A stretch of DNA of 64,000 nt from ZC4RG30 sp046347045 (GTDB lineage: Bacteria > Pseudomonadota > Gammaproteobacteria > Steroidobacterales > Steroidobacteraceae): the NCBI GenBank assembly GCA_046347045.1, contig JAXMGX010000006.1, positions 124,001 to 188,000 on the forward strand, written 5' to 3'. Every line of letters starts with the position of its first letter. The first letter of the stretch is position 1. Shown here piece by piece: positions 41,878 through 47,724 of the stretch. The translations under genes and the position numbers were made by a program. Under the pieces are notes generated by a model, which saw only the letters and a list, made by a program, of their open reading frames with translations, ran no database searches and had not been told where the DNA came from.

Positions 41878-42157
41878 TTTCGTCCACTCCCTCATGAGTC
41901 ATTCCGCGCCGCAGCTGACACATCCGGGTGTTATCGCGGATGACTTTGCACAATGCCTTGATGACCACTTCTCGCGGAATCGCAGGCGATGCGCGGTACT
42001 CGCAGAGAATGTCATCCATGCTGATTGCGGCAACCAGCGCCTGGTCTTCCAGCCAACCCGCATCCAGCATGCCTTCGTAGGTCAGCCTCGCAGCCTCGTA
42101 GCGGAACTGCGGGGGCAGCACCGTGATCCGCGCCGCTCTAATGGGTTGGGTATTCAT
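41864..42157 (-). CDS. Unknown protein translationally coupled to the integrase
   Basis: 97 residues, starting at an ATG that overlaps the integrase stop by 4 bp. It is acidic and mostly helical (RYEAARLTYEGMLDAGWLED, PREVVIKALCKVIRDNT). There is no HTH or membrane segment. Coupling to the integrase suggests a recombination-directionality or regulatory factor, but the sequence does not resemble known Xis proteins. No family is recognised. Confidence 0.6.
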   Translation of the reverse strand: MNTQPIRAARITVLPPQFRYEAARLTYEGMLDAGWLEDQALVAAISMDDILCEYRASPAIPREVVIKALCKVIRDNTRMCQLRRGMTHEGVDENESI

Positions 42158-43173
42158 TGCCTCACCTCCGGCAACGGATTGTTGAGCTTCCGCGTGACTT
42201 CCAGTCCCCGCACATGCGAATACCGGACCATCGATGCCATCGACTTGTGCCCGGTCACCGACATCACCTCGATGGGATTGAGACCCTTCTCGTGCAGTCG
42301 GCTGGTGGCCTCATGCCGAAGGTCGTGGAAGCGAAAGTCCTCGATCTTCGACCTGCGCAGCGCCCTTGAGAACGCCAGATCCAGGGCATTGCTGGTCACC
42401 CCGGAGAAGAGTCGGCCATCACCCGTGTCCGGGAGGTCGGTCAGCACCTTCCTGATGGTTGCAATCGCGACATCAGAGAGCGGTACCGGCCGTGGCGACC
42501 CGTTCTTGGTGTCCGGCAGCAGCAGTACGCAGTTGTGCAGGTCGACATGCCGGCGCTCGATCCGCACGATCTCCCCGCGCCGCATGGCGGTTTCGATGGC
42601 GAGCCGCACGGCCGGCACCAGGAACTTCCCACGCGACTGGGCGCACGCCTCGAACAGGCGTCGCTCCTCCACCGGGGAGAGACGACGTGACCGGGGAAGG
42701 GGTGGCTTCAGCCTTCGCACCCGCTGAACCGGGTTGTCCGGCATGTAGATGTCCCATTCCCGCCGGGCGGTCTCGATGGCATGGGAAAGGATGGTCAGCT
42801 CGCGGTTCACGGTGCCGGCGCTGACGTCTTCGGATCTCTCATCCCGGAATGCGGCGATGTTGGAGCTCTTGAGTACGGACATCCTGAAGTGGCACACCTC
42901 GTACTTCAGGATGCTGCGGATATGCAGCTCCTCGGATTCCTGACCCTTCTTGGTCGGGGAAACAGTCTTGGCGTACCGTCGGAGCACATCGCCCAGCGTG
43001 TTGTCGTCGGCCTCGGTGCGATCGACAAAATCGCCCCGATCCATCTTGCTCTCTACTTCGCGGGCCCATGCCTGGGCGAGAGCCTTGTTGTCGAAGCTGC
43101 GGGACTGAGAAGGAAAACCAGCGCGACGAACCTTTACGCGCCAGAAGCCCTGGCGCCGTTCGAATGTGGCCAT
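42154..43173 (-). CDS. Tyrosine recombinase (integrase) of island B
   Basis: 339 residues from the ATG at 43173; upstream in-frame codons to 43278 would overlap the 17-bp end motif and were rejected. It has an N-terminal arm-binding-type domain (MATFERRQGFWRVKVRRAGF), a SAM-like core (about 55-160), and a catalytic domain with Arg198 (AMRRGEI), H283-x-x-R286 (FHDLRHE), His309 (TGHKS) and the nucleophile Tyr318 (VRYSH). It directs site-specific integration into the 3' end of tRNA-Arg(CCG), 160 bp away. It leads a four-gene operon with three small genes. Confidence 0.92.
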   Translation of the reverse strand: MATFERRQGFWRVKVRRAGFPSQSRSFDNKALAQAWAREVESKMDRGDFVDRTEADDNTLGDVLRRYAKTVSPTKKGQESEELHIRSILKYEVCHFRMSVLKSSNIAAFRDERSEDVSAGTVNRELTILSHAIETARREWDIYMPDNPVQRVRRLKPPLPRSRRLSPVEERRLFEACAQSRGKFLVPAVRLAIETAMRRGEIVRIERRHVDLHNCVLLLPDTKNGSPRPVPLSDVAIATIRKVLTDLPDTGDGRLFSGVTSNALDLAFSRALRRSKIEDFRFHDLRHEATSRLHEKGLNPIEVMSVTGHKSMASMVRYSHVRGLEVTRKLNNPLPEVRQ

Positions 43174-43232
43174 GGAAAAGGACCTCGAAAAGTTGTGGAA
43201 ACGCAGATGCGGAGGTCCATCCGTTTCGACAA

Positions 43233-43249
43233 CTGTCCCAAAAGTGTCC
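43233..43249 (+). repeat. 17-bp island-end motif, copy 3
   Basis: CTGTCCCAAAAGTGTCC, 60 bp upstream of the integrase start codon and 85 bp from the intact tRNA. It is identical to copies at 1232-1248 and 21633-21649. The location between the integrase promoter and the attachment core fits an arm-type binding site that could also autoregulate the integrase. Confidence 0.65.
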
Positions 43250-43333
43250 CAAACCGCGAAAAAAAGCCAGTTTGGCATCGGGATCGGGCTTCACGCCTTG
43301 GCGCAAAAACCTTTTCCATCAACACTTTAAGGC

Positions 43334-43410
43334 TGGCGCGCCCGACTGGATTCGAACCAGTGACCCCTGCCTTCGGAGGGCAGTACTCTATCCAGCTGAG
43401 CTACGGGCGC
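43334..43410 (-). tRNA. tRNA-Arg(CCG)
   Basis: 77 nt including an encoded CCA (complement of 43334-43336). The acceptor stem pairs GCGCCCG with CGGGCGC, discriminator G. The anticodon stem-loop CTGCC-CTCCGAA-GGCAG carries anticodon CCG (complement of 43374-43376), which reads CGG. The T arm contains GGTTCGAATCC. It is intact and is the integration target of islands A and B, whose att copies repeat its 3' half. Confidence 0.96.
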
Positions 43411-43460
43411 ACGCGGGGTCAGCAAGCCTACTAGAGGCCGGCCGGGAGGGCCAGTTCCAC

Positions 43461-44207
43461 CTATCTCAGCCCATCCGCAACCAGCTTTATCGACAGCAGG
43501 AACAGCGCCACGTGTATGAACACGAAGTACGCGCGCTCCGGAATCACGCGCACCAGCCTCACCCCGGCGAATGTCCCCGCAACGGCGATGGGCATCAGCA
43601 GCAGAGAAGTTCTCAGGTTGGCCGCATCGAGCTGCCCCAGCTGCCAGTACGGCAGCAGCTTCACCAGATTGATCGCGGCGAAGGTGATGGTGGTGGTGCC
43701 GGCGAACACCATCTTCGGCAGCCGCTGCGGCAGCACGTACACCTGGTACGGCGGTCCGCCAGAGTGCGAGACGAAGCTGGTGAACCCGGCGGCCGCACCC
43801 CAGAGCAGTCCGCGCGGCACATCCGCGGGCCGCGGCCGCGGTGGATGGTGCCGCACCCGCCAGGCGTTCGCGCAGAACGCGAGGCCAATCGTGCCGATGA
43901 ACACTCCCACCGTGCGCTCCGATACCACGGAGGCCGACAGCCAGCCGACGCCGATGCCGAGGATTCCCGCGGGAATCAGGATCATCAGGTTGCGCCGGTC
44001 GTACTCGCGCCGGTAGGCATACAGCCCGAACCAGTCGCTGACCACGTAGATGGGCAGCAGCAGCGCCGCCGCCTTCACCGGCGACATCACCGTGGCCAGT
44101 ATGGGTGTGCTCAGCATGCCGGCCATCGTCAGGCCGCCTTTCGACAGTCCCACCAGCAGCGCCGCCAGTCCCGCTGCCAGCATCCAGGCCAGGTCGTGTT
44201 CGTTCAT
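43461..44207 (-). CDS. TauE/SafE-type sulfite/sulfonate exporter family protein
   Basis: 248 residues with about eight hydrophobic helices. The family pattern is seen in LLVGLSKGGLTMAGMLSTPIL near the N-terminus and GAAAGFTSFVSHSGGPP in the second half, the two internal repeats of TauE/SafE permeases. Members export or import small organosulfur or carboxylate anions; the substrate is unknown. The gene ends 50 bp from the tRNA and starts 22 bp after corA, with which it may share transcription. Confidence 0.88.
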   Translation of the reverse strand: MNEHDLAWMLAAGLAALLVGLSKGGLTMAGMLSTPILATVMSPVKAAALLLPIYVVSDWFGLYAYRREYDRRNLMILIPAGILGIGVGWLSASVVSERTVGVFIGTIGLAFCANAWRVRHHPPRPRPADVPRGLLWGAAAGFTSFVSHSGGPPYQVYVLPQRLPKMVFAGTTTITFAAINLVKLLPYWQLGQLDAANLRTSLLLMPIAVAGTFAGVRLVRVIPERAYFVFIHVALFLLSIKLVADGLR

Positions 44208-44229
44208 GCGACGCGAAACGCGATGCGCG

Positions 44230-45219
44230 CTACAACCAGCGCTTGTGCCTGAAAATCGCCCACGGCACCACCGCCGACAGCACCATCAGTGCAATCGCGC
44301 CCCAGAATCCCCAGGGTTTGTCGGACTCGGGAATATGCGTGAAGTTCATGCCGAAGATCGCGCCGATCACCGATGGCGGCAGCAGGAACACCGTCACCAC
44401 CGAGAAGATCTTCAGGATGTTGTTCTGGTCGATGTTGATCATGCCCAGCGTGGCATCGAGCACGAAGTTGAGATTGGTGCCCAGGAAGCTCGCGTGATCG
44501 CTCATCGCCACCACGTCCTTCGACAGCGTGCGCAGCCGCGTGCGCACGTCCTGCGTCATGGTGATGGACGACTGCTGCGCGAATGCCAGGAGGCGCGCGA
44601 GGCTCGCGAGTGATTCGCGCGCCTTGGCGATCAGCTCGCCGCTCTGCCCGATGTGCTCCAGCAGCTTGCGGAAGTCGCGCTGCGTGTGGCGGTGCCGGCT
44701 GCGATCGGCCATCAGCTTCTGGCGGTTGAAGATCTCGGCCGAGGCGGTGTCGATGTCGGAGCCCACGCGCTCGATGACATCGGCGATGCGGTTGATGATG
44801 GATTCCAGCAGCCCCGCGAACACCGCCTGCGCCGTGGAGTTGGACTGCGGATGCCGCTCGGTGTGCGCCACGAAGCGCCGGAACGGCAGCGGGTCCACAT
44901 AGCGGTTGGTGACCAGCCGCGTGCCGGTGAGGATGAAAGTGACCTGGGCGTTCTCGGGCAGGCTGGTGTCGAGCTTGGTGACCACCGTGGCGGTGAGGTA
45001 CAGCGCGCCGGCTTCTTCATACAGCCGGCTCGAGGATTCGATCTCGCGCATTTCCTCGCGGGTGGGGATGTCGAGGCCCAGCCGGGCTTCCACCAGGCGC
45101 TCTTCCTCGACCGTGGGCTCGAGCAGATCGAGCCACACGGCCTCCTCGGGCAATGGCGCATCCTGGTCGCGTTCGATGCGCTTGAGGCCGTTCGATGCCT
45201 GGCAGTAGACGGAAAGCAT
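44230..45219 (-). CDS. corA: CorA-family Mg2+/Co2+ channel
   Basis: 329 residues. A large cytoplasmic N-terminal domain (1-265) is followed by two C-terminal transmembrane helices: the first ends in the GMN signature (FGMNFTHIPES), then WGFWGAIALMVLSAVVPWAIF. This is the CorA pentamer layout, which conducts Mg2+ and, in some members, Co2+, Ni2+ or Zn2+. The loop after GMN has TheIPES rather than the classic PEL, but remains acidic. It is a single gene or cotranscribed with the downstream TauE gene. Confidence 0.92.
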   Translation of the reverse strand: MLSVYCQASNGLKRIERDQDAPLPEEAVWLDLLEPTVEEERLVEARLGLDIPTREEMREIESSSRLYEEAGALYLTATVVTKLDTSLPENAQVTFILTGTRLVTNRYVDPLPFRRFVAHTERHPQSNSTAQAVFAGLLESIINRIADVIERVGSDIDTASAEIFNRQKLMADRSRHRHTQRDFRKLLEHIGQSGELIAKARESLASLARLLAFAQQSSITMTQDVRTRLRTLSKDVVAMSDHASFLGTNLNFVLDATLGMINIDQNNILKIFSVVTVFLLPPSVIGAIFGMNFTHIPESDKPWGFWGAIALMVLSAVVPWAIFRHKRWL

Positions 45220-45276
45220 CGAACCTCCTGGGTGAATGCGGAAGGACGCCGACGCCGGCGCCCTCCCGTCAGGAGG

Positions 45277-46119
45277 TTAGCGGCTCTTTTCGGCCGCGAC
45301 CAGATCGTCGATCAGCGACAGCAGCTTTTCCGGACCGCCGGCCATGCCCACGTCGGTCTCGTACTTGCCGTTGACGATGAAATGCGGCACGCCCTCGATG
45401 CGGTAGCGGCGCATGATTTCCTCGGCGCGCTGCAGCTTGGCGTTGACGGCGAACCCGTTGTACTCGCGCTTGAAGTCGGCTTCCTTCACGCCATTGGCCA
45501 CGGCGAAGGCCTGCTGCACCGACAGCGTCTGGGCGTCATTGCCGGTGGGCGAGAGCAGGATGTTGTTGCGGCGGTGGATCTCGTCGAAGGCCTTGGCCAC
45601 CAGGTCGTCGCGCTTCAGCACCTGCAGCGTGTAGAACAGGCGCGCATGCGCGCGATGCGCCGGGCCCCACATCACGTGCTCCTGCACGAACTTCACATTC
45701 GCGGGCAGCTTCTTGCGCCAGGCCTCGATGTAAGGCTCGAGCTCATAGCAGTGCGGGCACCCCAGCCACAGCACTTCCAGCACTTCCACCTGGCCGGGAT
45801 TCGCCGTGGTGGGCTGTGCCGGCACGATGGGCAGGTAGTTCACGCCCGCCTTCCACCTGCCGCCGGGAAGCTGCGCTTTCTCGGGCATCGCGGCCACGCG
45901 TTCCAGCGAGGTGTCGCCGGGCGTGTTCTCCGGATCGCCGGATTCCTGCGCCGCGGCCGCCGCCTTCTTGATCTGTTCGGCGGTGGGCGGGGCGGCCGGC
46001 GTCTGCGGCTGCGCGGTGGAGGAAGCTGCCGGCGCGTCCGCGGCGGGCGCGGGGGTATTCTTCTGCGCGCAGCCGGCGAGGGCCGCCAGCGCCACGAGGA
46101 TGGGCAGCAGCTTCTTCAT
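45277..46119 (-). CDS. dsbA: Thiol:disulfide interchange protein DsbA, lipoprotein-type
   Basis: 280 residues from the ATG at 46119. The lipobox LAALAGC gives a lipid anchor at Cys16, and an Ala/Pro-rich linker with PAPAADAPAASS follows. The thioredoxin-like DsbA domain has active site CPHC near residue 121 (LWLGCPHCYELEP), the helical insertion and the cis-Pro loop EGVPHFIVNG. It introduces disulfides into periplasmic proteins. It follows cytochrome c4 by 2 bp, the arrangement typical of Pseudomonas and Xanthomonas relatives. The long frame upstream to 46611 is an artefact inside the cytochrome gene. Confidence 0.92.
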   Translation of the reverse strand: MKKLLPILVALAALAGCAQKNTPAPAADAPAASSTAQPQTPAAPPTAEQIKKAAAAAQESGDPENTPGDTSLERVAAMPEKAQLPGGRWKAGVNYLPIVPAQPTTANPGQVEVLEVLWLGCPHCYELEPYIEAWRKKLPANVKFVQEHVMWGPAHRAHARLFYTLQVLKRDDLVAKAFDEIHRRNNILLSPTGNDAQTLSVQQAFAVANGVKEADFKREYNGFAVNAKLQRAEEIMRRYRIEGVPHFIVNGKYETDVGMAGGPEKLLSLIDDLVAAEKSR

Positions 46120-46121
46120 CT

Positions 46122-46793
46122 TCAGCGCATGCCCTGGATGTAGGAAGCCAGGTTGCGGCGGTCCTCGGGGGTCAGCCGCGAGGCGATCAGATTCATCATC
46201 TGCGCGTTGGGGCTCGACTGCGTCTTGCCATTGGCGTCCTTGGCATAACGGGTGTCGTTGGCGTAGTTGTCGAGCTGCTTCACGGTGTACACGGCGTACT
46301 GGGCCTGCAGCGCGGGATACCCGGCAGCCGGATTGCCGCGGCCCACGGGGCCATGGCAGGCCATGCAGGCAGGGATGCCGCGGGCGCCATCGCCGCCGCG
46401 GTACAGCTTCTGGCCGGCCTTCCAGTACGAAGGATCGGCGTCGTGGCCGGTGGGCGTCTGCTGCGCGAAGTGCGCGGCCAGGTCGGCGATGTCCTGGTCG
46501 GTGAGCGTCTGCACGATGGGCATCATCAGCGGGTTCGGGCGCTTGCCCGACTTGATGGCCGCGATCTGCTCGCGCGAATAGGCGGCATTCTGGCCGGCGA
46601 TGCTGGGCCACTCCGGATTGGCGCTGTTGCCGTTCAGGCCGTGGCAGGCGGTGCAGGTGGCGGCCTTGGTGGCGCCGGCGGCGGCGTCTCCGGCCTGCTG
46701 GGCCGGGGCCAGCGTGGGCAGGGCGGCGAGCGACAGGCTCAGCGCGGCGGCGGCGGCGATCCTGCGCAGGGCAGGGGGCATCGAATGGCTCAT
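46122..46793 (-). CDS. Di-haem cytochrome c4
   Basis: 223 residues with a signal peptide (1-31, ending APAQQ). Two CxxCH haem motifs occur: CTACH near 47 and CMACH near 143, each followed by conserved Gly/Met patterns (GLNGNSANPEWPSIAGQ; GPVGRGNPAAGYPALQAQY) with axial Met candidates. The two-lobed c4 shuttles electrons from the bc1 complex to terminal oxidases in the periplasm. It is co-transcribed with dsbA and divergent from engB, as in many Gammaproteobacteria. Confidence 0.93.
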   Translation of the reverse strand: MSHSMPPALRRIAAAAALSLSLAALPTLAPAQQAGDAAAGATKAATCTACHGLNGNSANPEWPSIAGQNAAYSREQIAAIKSGKRPNPLMMPIVQTLTDQDIADLAAHFAQQTPTGHDADPSYWKAGQKLYRGGDGARGIPACMACHGPVGRGNPAAGYPALQAQYAVYTVKQLDNYANDTRYAKDANGKTQSSPNAQMMNLIASRLTPEDRRNLASYIQGMR

Positions 46794-46853
46794 GTTCTCT
46801 TGAATCCCTGAATTGGGGGCTGATTAACCGGTCAATTGTACACTGCGCTCCCC

Positions 46854-47459
46854 ATGAGCCAATTTCCCCATGTCAGCTTCCTGAAAAGCGTGGCGGCCCC
46901 CGGCCAGTTTCCGCCGGACACGGGCTGGGAGGTGGCCATGGCGGGGCGGTCCAATGCAGGCAAATCCAGCGCCATCAACGCCCTGCTGAACCGCAAGGGC
47001 CTGGCCCGCACCAGCCGCACCCCCGGCCGCACCCAGCTCTACAACTACTTCGAACTGCAGCCCGGCCGGCGCATGGTCGACCTGCCGGGTTACGGCCACG
47101 CCAAGGTCAACGCTGCGGTACGCGAAAGCTGGGGGCCGCTGGGCAATGCGCTGCGCGAAAGGCGCAGCTTCGGCGCAATGATGCTGGTGGTCGACATCCG
47201 CCGCGGCGTGGGCGAGATGGACCTGGGCATGCTCGACTGGGCCGGCCTGCCGCCGGAGCGCTGCCATGTTTTGCTGAGCAAGGCGGACAAGCTGCCTCGC
47301 GGCCAGGCCGGCAAGGCGCTCCGCGATGCGCAGGCTCAGCTTGCGGGAAAGGCGAGCTGCCAGCTTTTTTCGGCGACTGCCGGAACGGGCTTCGATGAAG
47401 CGCGCGCATTGCTGCTGCGCTGGTTAAGGGAATCCAAAGAAATAACCCCGGCGGAGTGA
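46854..47459 (+). CDS. engB: Ribosome-biogenesis GTPase EngB (YihA/YsxC)
   Basis: 201 residues from the ATG at 46854. GTPase motifs are G1 GRSNAGKSS, G2 TPGRTQ, G3 DLPGYG and G4 LLSKADK, and SATAG serves as G5. EngB helps assemble the large ribosomal subunit and is essential in most bacteria. It is convergent with polA, 265 bp away, the classic gammaproteobacterial arrangement. The in-frame start at 46836 adds six residues without a ribosome site. Confidence 0.93.
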   Translation: MSQFPHVSFLKSVAAPGQFPPDTGWEVAMAGRSNAGKSSAINALLNRKGLARTSRTPGRTQLYNYFELQPGRRMVDLPGYGHAKVNAAVRESWGPLGNALRERRSFGAMMLVVDIRRGVGEMDLGMLDWAGLPPERCHVLLSKADKLPRGQAGKALRDAQAQLAGKASCQLFSATAGTGFDEARALLLRWLRESKEITPAE

Positions 47460-47469
47460 CCCGCCGGGG
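47446..47469 (+). terminator. Hairpin over the engB stop codon
   Basis: CCCCGGCGG pairs perfectly with CCGCCGGGG (9 bp) around a 6-nt loop that contains the engB stop. There is no U-run after it (CAAGAGG), so it may be a Rho-type or pause hairpin rather than a classical terminator. Confidence 0.45.
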
Positions 47470-47474
47470 CAAGA

Positions 47475-47508
47475 GGACCACGCGGCAGGTCTCGATGCCT
47501 CGTGGTCT
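47475..47508. other. Stem-loop in the engB-polA intergenic region
   Basis: GGACCACG pairs with CGTGGTCT (8 bp with one G-U in RNA), and an inner GGCA/TGCC pair follows a C/T mismatch, giving a 34-nt hairpin. In enterobacteria this intergenic region hosts the Spot 42 RNA gene; I see no sequence match to it here. Confidence 0.4.
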
Positions 47509-47605
47509 ACCCGCTCAGGGAGGGAAGCGGGGAGCGATTCTCACCGCTCACAATGTTCGACGCGCGGCGCGTGAAAAAGTTCACACCGCCTTACCGATTT
47601 GTAAC

Positions 47606-47623
47606 GTTTTTCCCGGGAAAAAC
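47606..47623. promoter_or_regulatory. 18-bp perfect palindrome between engB and polA
   Basis: GTTTTTCCCGGGAAAAAC. It is not a terminator in either direction, because the T-run precedes the G/C core. It could be an operator or a recognition site for a dimeric protein. It lies between two convergent genes, which makes a promoter role less likely. Confidence 0.4.
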
Positions 47624-47724
47624 AGCAGTTGTGACGAACGCAACAATTGCGGATTCGCTGCAACAGATTCGCTGAAACAGGAACCGGGAAGTACTCCCGC
47701 TTTCCCGCAGGATTCAGCGGGCGT

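Larger units (their letters stand above)
21481..43336. mobile_element. Island B: integrative mobilizable element in tRNA-Arg(CCG)
   Basis: About 21.9 kb between direct repeats of the tRNA-Arg 3' end. The tyrosine integrase gene lies at the tRNA-proximal end and reads away from the tRNA. The element also has an AlpA/Xis-like regulator, an oriT-like hairpin, a MOBQ/Ti-type relaxase-helicase and a MobB-like protein, but no coupling protein or type IV secretion genes, so it should need a helper for transfer. Cargo is mosaic: the restriction system and the 37-41 kb genes look AT-richer than the host, while the relaxase region looks host-like. Confidence 0.88.

Noticed and set aside
46122..46611. 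Long N-terminal extension of DsbA overlapping cytochrome c4
   Set aside because: The extension is the out-of-frame shadow of the cytochrome gene; the lipoprotein signal starts at 46119.
47446..47469. Classical Rho-independent terminator for engB
   Set aside because: The stem is strong but no T-run follows on the plus strand, so it is listed only as a weak terminator candidate.
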